Of a DNA stretch of 64,000 nucleotides, positions 54,643 to 64,000 are shown piece by piece (the first letter of the stretch is position 1; each line of letters opens with the position of its first letter). The stretch comes from Hydrangea macrophylla. Its lineage: Eukaryota; Streptophyta; Magnoliopsida; Cornales; Hydrangeaceae. Position numbers and translations under genes: made by a program. The notes under the pieces were generated by a model. It ran no database searches. It saw nothing but the letters and a program-made list of their open reading frames with translations, and was not told where the DNA came from. The stretch is from positions 6,179,501-6,243,500 of the forward strand of contig CM066988.1 of the NCBI GenBank assembly GCA_033977485.1, in the 5' to 3' direction.

Positions 54643-55209
54643 TGTCACGCCCCGACGTAGCATAAACAAGGAAAGCGTTTAATTTCCTTTATGGACCCGT
54701 AGGTCGCAACAGTTTGAAGGATCGATTCCGTCCCAAACGTCAACAACAAAAACATAATTTATCAGAGAAGAGAAATCAAAGCTTACAACTATTATTCTAA
54801 CTTAAAGAATGTTACAACCCGGGTTATCTAAAGGCACAGACCGTCTTGAATTTAAAATAATAGCTTAATGTCTGTTACAGTTATCCTTATAAAACAAAAC
54901 AGTTCAAAACTTAAAACTCATAGTAAATAAACAGTTTCTCATCCCAACAGCAGCCATTCTCAATTAGCATAGTCGTATGACTCCTCCTGGTTATAACCTG
55001 AAAAGCCTGAACACGAATGTCCAGGACGCATTGATCGGGAGAGAACAAATCCTATTTATACGCCTTAACGAGCGTTTGTTAGTACCTTTTTATCCTGTTT
55101 TTGTATCTTTTTACTTCGTTTTCTAGTTTCTGACAGGTTTTGGAAGAAATCAAGTGCATCAAGCTAAACAGGGTGAAAAAGCACAAAGAAAGAAGCTGAA
55201 AAAGCCAAG

Positions 55210-55343
55210 TCGCGCGCGCGACCCGCGCCCGCGAAATCCGAGAATCGCTCGCGCGATCCGCTCGCGCGAGATACCCAGAATCGCTCGCGCGATCCGCGCG
55301 CGCGAAAGGCCAAATGTCGCGCTCGCGCGACCCGCTCGCGCGA
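55210..55343. repeat. CpG-rich paired palindrome array in the LTR
   Basis: Four units of about 25 bp, each with two TCGCGCGA-type palindromes ending 13 bp apart: ends at 55221/55234, 55256/55269, 55292/55305 and 55330/55343. Units are spaced 35-38 bp. The linker is CCGC-like. The first unit is the least regular. The same array is at 62406-62539 in the right LTR. Confidence 0.95.
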
Positions 55344-55485
55344 TATGTGTAAAAACCAAAGTTGCGTATTTCAGTATACTGAAGACTCCTGTGCAAACGA
55401 GATGTCCTAACTGCGTCCAGACTGTAAATTACATCAGTTTCAGTCCGTTTCGAGTTGTAGAGGCTTCCAAAACTTGTTGTAAATC

Positions 55486-55493
55486 TATATATA
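55486..55493 (+). promoter_or_regulatory. Athila/Tat-type LTR TATA box
   Basis: TATATATA about 140 bp after the palindrome array, in the expected U3 position. The right LTR copy is at 62682-62689. Inferred from position. Confidence 0.5.
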
Positions 55494-56401
55494 CCTTATT
55501 TTACTTCAAAATAGGAGTTACACATCATTAGATACAAAAATACGTACATACTTTCAGCCATTGAAGGGAGGAAAGCAAGGAGAAGAAGAAGAAGACCAAG
55601 GATTCCCATGGCCTCCTCCATCAACCTCTTGCCATCTATCAATTCTATGGACAGCTAGACTCTAGATCTAGGGTTTCAATGAAACCCTAGCCAAGTAATA
55701 GGGTTTTATTTATGTTTTTATTTTAGATTTATTATGTATGGATGATGATTACATGTTTAGAGGATTTTTTATAATAAAATCGTACTTCTATTGATTAAAT
55801 CATTACTTTCAAAGTTTATTCTTGTCTTAGATCTATTTTGACTGTGATGTGCTCAATGATCTATACTTGCTGTGCTTGTTTAGATTATTTACATGTAATG
55901 GTGCTTTATTGAATTGTGCTATCAAGTATCCGAATAGTCCATGCCTAGATTAGATGGATTATACCACAACCCTAGTTTAGTGTGGGATAATTCGTGCTAA
56001 CCGAAGATGGATTATGTTGGTGCTTGAACCATAGTTATTTTCTTGACGGAGGAATTGGGCTTGTAGCTACAATTCTCCATTATCATCCAACTTAATAATC
56101 TAATTGAATGCATAAATATTCCTATTATGAAGCTAGTGGTGGATTTGCAATCCTAGGTTCCTTTAAACATATTTAGAAAAATACTTTTAAATCGCTTTCA
56201 TAATTTAGATTTATTTTATTGTTCTTAGTTTAATTAAATTCAAAATCAAAATCTCGTTTTCATAATTAATTAGACTTAGGTTTTAAAATTAAAAGTCGTA
56301 GTAATTCAATCTCTGTGGGTTCGACCTTTACTTTCACTACTACAAATCCTTAGAAAAGTAAAGTACACTTTTTACATCTTGATATTGACAACATCAATTT
56401 T

Positions 56402-56419
56402 TGGCGCCGTTGCCGGGGA
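56402..56419 (+). promoter_or_regulatory. tRNA-Asp primer-binding site
   Basis: TGGCGCCGTTGCCGGGGA, five bases after the left LTR, the primer site of Athila and Tat elements. Intact. Confidence 0.9.
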
Positions 56420-56900
56420 TTGCAAATTACTAGCTTTAGTTTTATAATCTTAGTTTAGTTAATTTGTAAATATTAGATTAGTTTTTATTCGTTTTATTTT
56501 CCGTTTTTGTTTTAAATTACTAACTTGTTCTTTTTATTTTCTAGGTTATCAAGTCATCAAGTCAACGTTTCCGAGTGGAGTAGCTAATCGCATCAAAGGA
56601 GCTTACGCAAATAAAAAAATAAAAATAAAAATTAAGTAAATTGCTTCTTGTAAACTTCGCTCTAAACCACTGTAAGTCAGGGCGCTGTGACGCACTATTT
56701 GCATTAGTTTAGGGTTAATTGCACTGCATTAGCTAGGAAACCCGGGGCGCTGGGCTTGACGCGGTCATTGCATTACAGGATAATTTGCATGCATCACAGT
56801 AGTTGAGTGCTTGTTATCTTAGTTGTGTGATTGCTATTTGTTTGTTTTTCTTTTGTTTAGTCAGTCTTTGTTTTTAGTTTCTTTTTCTTTATGTTAGTTT

Positions 56901-59597
56901 ATGTTGGGTACACATTCAAATAAACCAGATTTAAAATCTTTCGATCTTGAACTTGAACGTACCTTAAGAACTAGTAAGTCCACAACCCAAGCTTCTAGAG
57001 CTAGGTTGCAAGACGACGAAACAACTCCGATTCCGTCGTCGTTGTTTGAGGCCGAAATTCAGAGTACCCGTGAACGGTTAAGGAAAACTCGAACTTTTCA
57101 AATTGAACCGATTAAAATGGCTGACGGTGGAAATAACAATAACAATCAAAATGATGGTGCTAATATGAATAATCCTAATATACCGCCACCTCCTCCACTT
57201 AAAAACTATTTTATTCCGACGACTTACACGCCACAAACTTGTATTGACTTACCGGAGGCGACGGCAGCTCACTTTGAGATAAAGTCGTCTACGATCTCGC
57301 TACTTCCGTCTTTCCATGGTCGTTTAAATGAGGATCCATACAAACACTTAGGAGATTTTCAAGATATATGTTCTACTTTAAAAATTCAAAATCTTACTGA
57401 TGATGACTTAAAATTGCGGCTCTTTCCATTTTCCTTAAAAGATAAAGCTAAGTATTGGCTCCAATCTTTGGAGCCAAACACAATTAAGACATGGGAAGCC
57501 TTACACACCGCATTCTTACAGAAGTTTTTTCCTATTATGCGTACGAATCAAATAAGGAAATCTATCACTAACTTTGTTATGCAAGATGGGGAATCACTTT
57601 ATGACACGTGGGAAAAATTTAAAGAATTATTACGCTCTTGCCCACATCATCAGGTTCCTAAGTGGCAGTTGGTGCAGGTTTTCTATGAAGGACTTATTCC
57701 CTCAGTCCGTAATACCGTCGATGCCGTTTGTGCGGGAACTTTCCTACACAAAAGCGCCGACGAGGCATGGAAAATTTTTGAAACGTTAAGCGAGAATTCG
57801 ATGCATCAAGCTGTGTCGGTACGTTCGGAAGGATATCTTCCTCCACCCAAACGAGAGGTGAAGTTTGAGTCAAGCCAGTCAATTGAAATACAAGAATTAA
57901 ATAGAAAACTTGACCGACTTTTAACAATGAATCAAACGTCAACCCCACCTGCTCATGAAATCTGTGCATTATGTTCTGATCCGTCACATTCTATACTTTC
58001 ATGTCCATCGGCAAGTCAATTTCCGGAATTCGTGGAGCAACATATAAATTCTATTCAACAATACCCACGAAATAACTATAATTCGACTAATAATAATCCG
58101 GATGCGCCATGGAGAAACCATCCTAACTTCTCGTGGAAAAATAATAATAATAATCCTAATGAGGCGACTAATTTTCCTAATGCATATCGACCTCAGTTTC
58201 AACCTAACCAATTCCAACAACCGCCTCCTAATTTGAATCCTTCAAGAGGTAATGCTTTTGAGGAAAAGGTGTTGGCGTCCCTTAAGACTATTGAAACGCA
58301 AGTCCAAGCACAAGCACAAATAGTGCACTCTCATACACAATCCATTGCGAAGCTTGAATCCCAAGTGGGACAACTAGCTACTGTAGTGAGTCGTAGAAAC
58401 GAGGGGACGTTGCCTAGTCAAACAATTCAAAACCCTAAGGGACAATATGAGGTTAAGGGGTCGAATGAGCAAGTAAACGCCGTCTCAACTAGGATGACTA
58501 CACGAGAGGAGGTGGTAGAAACCCCTAATAAGAATGAGAATGTGATAGATATGAATACTAACTCGAATAAGATGGGTGAGGACGTGGATAAAAAGAAAAA
58601 AGATAAAGAAGCGGTCCCAACGAACTATATTCCGAGAATGCCATATCCACCAAACGTTGAGGGACCGTCACATTTTACAAAGAATAAGTCAAAAATGGAG
58701 GATATACTCGAGGTGTTCAAACAAGTGAAAATCAACATTCCTTTCCTCGATGCAATTAAACAAATTCCCGCGTATGCTAAATGTTTAAAAGACCTTTGTA
58801 CTCAAAAGCGTAAAATACGTAGTCATACTCCGAAAAAGGTCTTCCTCACGGAAAAAGTTAGCTCTATATTCCAACACGCTCCTCCAAAGTATAAGGATCC
58901 CGGTACGCCTACGATTTCATGTGTCATAGGTGACACTATCATTCATAGGGCTCTCCTTGACTTAGGAGCTAGTGTTAATCTCTTACCCTATCATGTCTAT
59001 AAACAATTAGGTTTAGGTGAATTGAAACCTACGGCCGCTACAATACAATTAGCGGATCGTTCTATTAAAATACCTAGAGGAATCGTCGAGGACGTCTTGG
59101 TTAAAGTTGATAAATGCTATTATCCTGTCGACTTCATGGTCCTTGACACTGAACCCGTGCTAGATGCTAGGAAACATACTCCTGTCATTTTAGGCCGTCC
59201 ATTCTTAGCAACCGCTAACGCACGTGTTAACTGCCGGACGGGGGTAATGAAAGTGTCGTTTGGGAACATGAACTTAAAATTAAACGTTTTTAATGCTATG
59301 GATCAACCTCCTAAAGACGACGATTACCTATGTGAGGCGGAAGGTGAGGTAAGAGGGAATACTGAGCCTTACAAAGTAATAAATAGGAGAGAGGGGAATA
59401 ATATAGAGGATGACGAGTGGATGAATCCTAATCCTTCAGCCTCTAACGATGAATTTACCCGGAAGGTAAGGAATCGATGTCATGACGATAATGGTGAAGT
59501 GTCAAATAAATTACCACATAATAACCTTGTTTCGACGTTTCACCAGAATCTCCCTAACGCCCTAAAAAGTATAAACTCTGATTTACGACCTCCTTGA
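56901..59597 (+). CDS. Gag-protease polyprotein of the Athila/Tat-type element
   Basis: 898 codons, undamaged. After a variable N-terminus and a Pro-rich stretch (IPPPPPLKNYF), a retrotrans_gag domain covers about residues 130-300: LPSFHGRLNEDPYKHLGDFQ, LKDKAKYWLQSLEPNTIKTW, FLQKFFPIMRTNQIRKSITN. A zinc knuckle CALCSDPSHSILSC (CX2CX4HX4C) is near residue 355, followed by an Asn-rich segment and a helical region. An aspartic protease with DLGASVNLLPY is at about 685, and VILGRPFLATANARV follows. The frame ends at TGA about 130 residues after the protease, where RT would begin in a full element. It packages RNA and must rely on RT and integrase from another element (inference). Confidence 0.92.
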   Translation: MLGTHSNKPDLKSFDLELERTLRTSKSTTQASRARLQDDETTPIPSSLFEAEIQSTRERLRKTRTFQIEPIKMADGGNNNNNQNDGANMNNPNIPPPPPLKNYFIPTTYTPQTCIDLPEATAAHFEIKSSTISLLPSFHGRLNEDPYKHLGDFQDICSTLKIQNLTDDDLKLRLFPFSLKDKAKYWLQSLEPNTIKTWEALHTAFLQKFFPIMRTNQIRKSITNFVMQDGESLYDTWEKFKELLRSCPHHQVPKWQLVQVFYEGLIPSVRNTVDAVCAGTFLHKSADEAWKIFETLSENSMHQAVSVRSEGYLPPPKREVKFESSQSIEIQELNRKLDRLLTMNQTSTPPAHEICALCSDPSHSILSCPSASQFPEFVEQHINSIQQYPRNNYNSTNNNPDAPWRNHPNFSWKNNNNNPNEATNFPNAYRPQFQPNQFQQPPPNLNPSRGNAFEEKVLASLKTIETQVQAQAQIVHSHTQSIAKLESQVGQLATVVSRRNEGTLPSQTIQNPKGQYEVKGSNEQVNAVSTRMTTREEVVETPNKNENVIDMNTNSNKMGEDVDKKKKDKEAVPTNYIPRMPYPPNVEGPSHFTKNKSKMEDILEVFKQVKINIPFLDAIKQIPAYAKCLKDLCTQKRKIRSHTPKKVFLTEKVSSIFQHAPPKYKDPGTPTISCVIGDTIIHRALLDLGASVNLLPYHVYKQLGLGELKPTAATIQLADRSIKIPRGIVEDVLVKVDKCYYPVDFMVLDTEPVLDARKHTPVILGRPFLATANARVNCRTGVMKVSFGNMNLKLNVFNAMDQPPKDDDYLCEAEGEVRGNTEPYKVINRREGNNIEDDEWMNPNPSASNDEFTRKVRNRCHDDNGEVSNKLPHNNLVSTFHQNLPNALKSINSDLRPP

Positions 59598-59643
59598 ATA
59601 TTGAGCTAGAAAGGTCTAGCTAAAGACGTAAAAGAAAGCGCTT

Positions 59644-59661
59644 CTTGGGAGGCAACCCAAG
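59644..59661 (+). other. Hairpin after the gag-protease stop
   Basis: CTTGGGAGGCAACCCAAG: six-base perfect stem with a six-base loop, about 45 bp after the stop. As I recall, a CTTGGGAGGCAACCCAAG-like word is common after the coding region in Athila/Tat elements. Role unknown. Confidence 0.6.
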
Positions 59662-59809
59662 CTTAATGTCGTCTGTTTTCTTTGTTTTTGGTCGTTTTTG
59701 AGTCTGTTCGAGTCTGTTTTGGACATTCTGGGCAGGTTTGGGGGTTAGAATTAATTTATTTTAATATTATATATATAATTTTAGCTACAAAATGAAAAAT
59801 ACCGAACTC

Positions 59810-59963
59810 GCGCGCGCGGCTCGCTCGCGCGAGACGTCGCTCGCGCGGCCCGCTAGCGCGAGTTTCCCCCTTAGTGTTTTTCTTTGTTTTCTTTATTATG
59901 AGCCCTCAGGTTTTCCTCGCGCCTGATATCGCGGGCGCGAGGTACCTCGCTCGCGCGAGATTG

Positions 59964-60001
<38 letters not shown>

Positions 60002-60050
60002 AGGAATTCGCGCGCGCGAAGGCCGCTCGCGCGGACCGCTCGCGCGATTC
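59810..60050. repeat. CpG-rich palindrome clusters in the element interior
   Basis: Three groups: 59810-59862 (CTCGCGCGCGCGGCTCGCTC and CTCGCGCGAGACGTCGCTCG), 59918-59962 (with GATATCGCGGGCGCGAGG and CTCGCTCGCGCGAG) and 60008-60048 (TTCGCGCGCGCGAA and CGCTCGCGCGA). They use the same CTCGCGCGAG-type words as the LTR array. Confidence 0.9.
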
Positions 60051-62214
60051 CCCCATTTTTGCATTTTCTTCTTATGTTTTCTATATCTTTCCCCCACACC
60101 TGTTCTAGTAGTTTTTTCCTTTCTGTTTTTGTTTCTTAGGTATTATTAGATCGAGTCGGTTGTTGTTTTCATTGTTTAAGTTCTATTTTACTTTTTGTAT
60201 AGTTTATTATCTTTTTACTTTATTTAAGTCTTATAGTTTATTTAATTTTAGTTTAGTTTTAATTCTTTTAGTTGTTTTTATTATTTTGTTTGTTTAATTT
60301 TCTTTTGTTAAGAAGTAACAGGTAATATTGAACTTTATTGTCATATTCCTTTGTGTTCACCTGTTCTGTCATTGCCGAAATCGAGGTATTATCGTTCCTT
60401 CTTTACGTACTCTCCGTTCTTTCGTTTTATTGTTTCATTGGGGACAATGAAAGGTTTAGGTTTGGGGGTATACACACACATGCACATTATTTTTATGCAA
60501 AATTTTAAAATTTTAAAATTTTCAATAAGTGTGTTTAAATAAACGATATTACTGACGTTTTTGCAAATTTCAATTTGATATTTCTTGTTAAGAAACTCTG
60601 ATTGTTATAGAATGGTAAATAAAAGAAAATGTGATTAAATGTTTGCTAAAGTCATGATGTAATGTTTTAGGTCATGTATTGTTTGAATCGTAGTTTTATA
60701 TCATAAATTTGCACACAAACTTATACACTGCACGTAGTTGCTTGAATACATGTCTGATGTGAACTATAATATGATTCGGATTTCTAGATAACACATGGTG
60801 GAGACTAAGCCCGGTGAGCTTTTGAGCCTATCTTTTCTTTTTAGAGGGTTATAAGTACATTATGTGTTTGTCGAATTTCATTGAAATAGCGCATTTACTT
60901 GTTGTTTAGTCTCATTATTCTTGATTTGGTTGATAGTCAAGTGAAAATATTTGTTACCATGCTAAATAATCTTCCATTGTAAATATTGAAGAACCGTATT
61001 ACCCTAGGAAATGATTTTAGGCCTTCTTTGTTTATTACCGACCGATAAAAGATAAAAATTTCCTTAGCTCGTCCTTTGAGCCATTAAAATGCCGTTTTCT
61101 TTCTTTAATTACCATTATCCTATTTTTGCTCCGACTTGACAAACTTGGAGTTCACCACTGAGAGATTTGTCACCTTTTAGTAGTGTTAAGGCGATGTGTA
61201 ATTGAGAAGAAGAAGTAAAAAAAAATGATGTTTGGGGTGGTTGCCTTGTTATTTATTGAATATTTATCAAAAGCAATAAGGAGGAAAAGAATATAAAAAA
61301 AAGAAGAATAAGGTTGAAAAAAAAAGAGGAGAAAAAATGGAAAACAATTGAAAAGAAGAGAATGAAAAGATGAAGTTGGTAGAAGAGATGAATGAAAGAA
61401 ATTGAACATGCCTTACAATGCCATTCTAAAACTACCTAACAAATCCTTTCTATCCTTTTCTATAGCCTGAGCCACATTACAACCTTTGAAAAGTCCTATT
61501 TGATCCTAGGAAACATGGTTTGGATATGAAAACGATGGGAGGGGATTAAAACATGGTAATGGTTAATTTTTCTTGAATGTTGGCATCCTATTTATGAGAC
61601 TACTGTTCTTTCGTGTCTTGCGTCTTTTCCGAGTCATATGTGAGCATTTCTTGTTTTGAAAATATATTTCCTTTACTCACATATTTTAGAAAAATTACAC
61701 ATGTTTCTGAGTGTTTCATTTTAGAGTGTAATTCATTGTGAGATTCGTAGTCGAGACATAGTTAGACGGTCATCCGAGTTATATTCCAAGTTCATGACAT
61801 GCGCGTGTTCGTCTGACTACCATATCACACACGTGCAGTTTTATGAGAAACTCTATTGATTTATACGATGCATGTGCTTGGGATTGTTTTTTTTTATGAT
61901 TTAAGTGGACATTTAATTCCGTTTCTTCTTGTTCATTATTCTATTTCAAATCATTGTGATATAATAAGGAGTATTGAATAGTATATTTTTCATTTTTAAA
62001 TAAAACTTTTTAAATTTACAAGTTAATAAATATGGTTGTGGGTAACTTGTTGACGAGAACCCTCACGAGACTTCACTCGTCCGACTAGGGACACCTAGGG
62101 GTTTAAAAGGCTTGTTGCATATGCTAAATGCAATCGTGATCCATACGAAAATGGAATAGTATTTTATTAGTAGTAGTTTTTTATTTTAGTTTTGCTCGAG
62201 GACTAGCAAAATGT

Positions 62215-62227
62215 AGGTTTGGGGGTG
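62215..62227 (+). promoter_or_regulatory. Polypurine tract of the Athila/Tat-type element
   Basis: AGGTTTGGGGGTG directly before the right LTR. A similar GGTTTAGGTTTGGGGGTA lies 1.76 kb upstream. Confidence 0.75.
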
Positions 62228-63592
62228 TGATCGGGAGAGAACAAATCCTATTTATACGCCTTAACGAGCGTTTGTTAGTACCTTTTTATCCTGTTTTTGT
62301 ATCTTTTTACTTCGTTTTCTAGTTTCTGACAGGTTTTGGAAGAAATCAAATGCATCAAGCTAAACAGGGTGAAAAAGCACAAAGAAAGAAGCTGAAAAAG
62401 CCAAGTCGCGCGCGCGACCCGCGCCCGCGAAATCCGAGAATCGCTCGCGCGATCCGCTCGCGCGAGATACCCAGAATCGCTCGCGCGATCCGCGCGCGCG
62501 AAAGGCCAAATGTCGCGCTCGCGCGACCCGCTCGCGCGATATGTGTAAAAACCAAAGTTGCGTATTTCAGTATACTGAAGACTCCTGTGCAAACGAGATG
62601 TCCTAACTGCGTCCAGACTGTAAATTACATCAGTTTCAGTCCGTTTCGAGTTGTAGAGGCTTCCAAAACTTGTTGTAAATCTATATATACCTTATTTTAC
62701 TTCAAAATAGGAGTTACACATCATTAGATACAAAAATACGTACATACTTTCAGCCATTGAAGGGAGGAAAGCAAGGAGAAGAAGAAGAAGACCAAGGATT
62801 CCCATGGCCTCCTCCATCAACCTCTTGCCATCTATCAATTCTATGGATAGCTAGACTCTAGATCTAGGGTTTCAATGAAACCCTAGCCAAGTAATAGGGT
62901 TTTATTTATGTTTTTATTTTAGATTTATTATGTATGGATGATGATTACATGTTTAGAGGATTTTTTATAATAAAATCGTACTTCTATTGATTAAATCATT
63001 ACTTTCAAAGTTTGTTCTTGTCTTAGATCTATTTTGACTGTGATGTGCTCAATGATCTATACTTGCTGTGCTTGTTTAGATTATTTACATGTAATGGTGC
63101 TTTATTGAATTGTGCTATCAAGTATCCGAATAGTCCATGCCTAGATTAGATGGATTATACCACAACCCTAGTTTAGTGTGGGATAATTCGTGCTAACCGA
63201 AGATGGATTATGTTGGTGCTTGAACCATAGTTATTTTCTTGACGGAGGAATTGGGCTTGTAGCTACAATTCTCCATTATCATCCAACTTAATAATCTAAT
63301 TGAATGCATAAATATTCCTATTATGAAGCTAGTGGTGGATTTGCAATCCTAGGTTCCTTTAAACATATTTAGAAAAATACTTTTAAATCGCTTTCATAAT
63401 TTAGATTTATTTTATTGTTCTTAGTTTAATTAAATTCAAAATCAAAATCTCGTTTTCATAATTAATTAGACTTAGGTTTTAAAATTAAAAGTCGTAGTAA
63501 TTCAATCTCTGTGGGTTCGACCTTTACTTTCACTACTACAAATCCTTAGAAAAGTAAAGTACACTTTTTACATCTTGATATTGACAACATCA
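62228..63592 (+). repeat. Right LTR of the Athila/Tat-type element
   Basis: 1365 bp, offset 7196 from the left LTR with no indel found by eye. Differences at 62350, 62848 and 63014. Followed by CGCAA. Confidence 0.95.
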
Positions 63593-64000
63593 CGCAATCG
63601 TCAGCTTCAAGAAGCTGGTGAGTATTAAAAACATGACTTTGAATGTAAAACATACCAATTTACCTTTTTCCATTATTAAATTACGAAATCCATCATTAAA
63701 TCGCAGAAAGAATTTATTTTATAAAACCACAAGGAATATAATAAAAATTGTTCATTCATAAAAATAGTTACTCGTGTATGAGATAATGCACCACACTCAT
63801 CTTGCAGACTCTTTTCTCTCGACAACCACAACAACCCACTATCCTACTCCTGGTCTCTTTGAAATACTACGATAGCCACACTTTAGCAACGGGGCGCCAG
63901 GGAGTGTCCAGTTTGCCTCACACTTTGGTCCGGGGTACCAGGGAGTGTCCAATGCCTCACACTTTGAATACCCTAACCGCCATGCAAATACCGGGGCAAC
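63593..64000 (-). other. Resumed sequence of element D, no gene
   Basis: Continues element D after the Athila-type insertion. Contains a short tandem repeat with GGGAGTGTCCA words (63898-63968). It runs off the right edge. Confidence 0.55.

Larger units (their letters stand above)
55032..56396 (+). repeat. Left LTR of the Athila/Tat-type element
   Basis: 1365 bp. Order: TGATCGGGAG start, CpG-rich palindrome array (55210-55343), TATA box (55486-55493), a purine-rich GAAGAAGAAGAAG leader (55582-55594), end ACATCA. Differs from the right LTR at 55154, 55652 and 55818. Confidence 0.95.
59598..62227 (+). other. Non-coding 3' interior of the Athila/Tat-type element
   Basis: No frame above 100 codons. 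It opens with a hairpin (59644-59661), then three CpG-rich palindrome clusters, an A run (59968-59999), an internal polypurine-like GGTTTAGGTTTGGGGGTA (60450-60468) and finally the polypurine tract. Where Athila or Tat elements carry RT, RNase H and integrase there is nothing recognisable. Confidence 0.8.
55032..63592 (+). mobile_element. Young Athila/Tat-type LTR retrotransposon with gag-protease only
   Basis: LTRs 55032-56396 and 62228-63592, each 1365 bp, TGATCGGGAG to AACATCA, with three differences by eye. Flanks CGCAT and CGCAA. Primer site for tRNA-Asp follows; polypurine tract AGGTTTGGGGGTG (62215-62227) precedes the right LTR. One intact gag-protease frame (56901-59597), then 2.6 kb with no RT, RNase H or integrase. 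It is therefore non-autonomous, similar in layout to the TR-GAG class, plus a protease. Confidence 0.92.
54643..64000 (-). mobile_element. Element D: LTR of a copia-B-like element, interrupted and incomplete
   Basis: Starts TGTCACGCCCCGACGTAGCA at a CTTAT flank and shares its first 60 bp layout, including AATTTCCTTTATGG, with the copia B LTR end at 33215. It is broken at 55032 by the Athila-type element and resumes at 63593. In the resumed part, CCAGGGAGTGTCCA and TGCCTCACACTTT are tandemly repeated (63898-63968), at a place comparable to the tandem repeats in the copia B LTR. No coding region is in view. Confidence 0.6.

Noticed and set aside
55154..55531. 125-codon frame in the Athila-type LTR and its exact copy at 62350-62727 (and minus-strand frames of 105 and 66 codons)
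   Set aside because: They lie over the CpG palindrome array, which lacks stops in several frames by composition. They are repeated only because the LTR is repeated, and no domain is seen.

Overview
This window is nuclear DNA of a flowering plant, most likely a eudicot. The evidence is one intron-containing host gene in a sea of plant-type repeats: copia elements, an Athila/Tat-type element primed by tRNA-Asp, LARD and TRIM elements, hAT, Stowaway and Helitron remnants, L1 and RTE LINEs, a tRNA-derived SINE and an endogenous pararetrovirus. The species cannot be read from the sequence.

The only host gene recognised is an APY1/APY2-type apyrase (GDA1/CD39 nucleoside phosphatase) on the minus strand. 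Six exons lie between 28368 and 3116, and the last exons are beyond the left edge. Exons 1-4 cluster at 28368-27159 and exons 5-6 at 3707-3116. The splice phases join across a 23,451-bp intron (3708-27158). Read left to right, that intron holds an L1 fragment, an RTE fragment, a decayed copia element that contains a TIR element and a captured ClpP exon, an inverted and rearranged endogenous pararetrovirus (EPRV) cluster flanked by an 0.8-kb direct duplication, a non-autonomous hAT element with its 8-bp target duplication, a TRIM, two more decayed DNA elements and a SINE.

From 28.4 to 33.2 kb there is the apyrase upstream region, an LTR fragment, a degraded Ty3/gypsy gag and a copia LTR (C).

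From 33.2 kb to the right edge is a retrotransposon nest. Copia B (minus strand, LTR 33215-35491, near-complete pol and gag) lies against the polypurine tract of element C. Its gag is split at 40360 by a LARD (A) with 3.27-kb LTRs and no genes. The second LTR of A is itself split by LARD N (46639-53505, target duplication TAAGT) and by element D (from 54643). D is split by a very young Athila/Tat-type gag-protease-only element (55032-63592) whose 1365-bp LTRs differ at three positions by eye.

The most unusual pattern is in the LTRs. Copia B carries 19 copies of the 10-bp palindrome CAATCGATTG, mostly in pairs 19-20 bp apart. The Athila-type LTR carries four pairs of TCGCGCGA-type palindromes spaced 13 bp. 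In both, an array lies between the LTR start and the TATA box. A third LTR fragment at 29179 has the same layout with a diverged motif.
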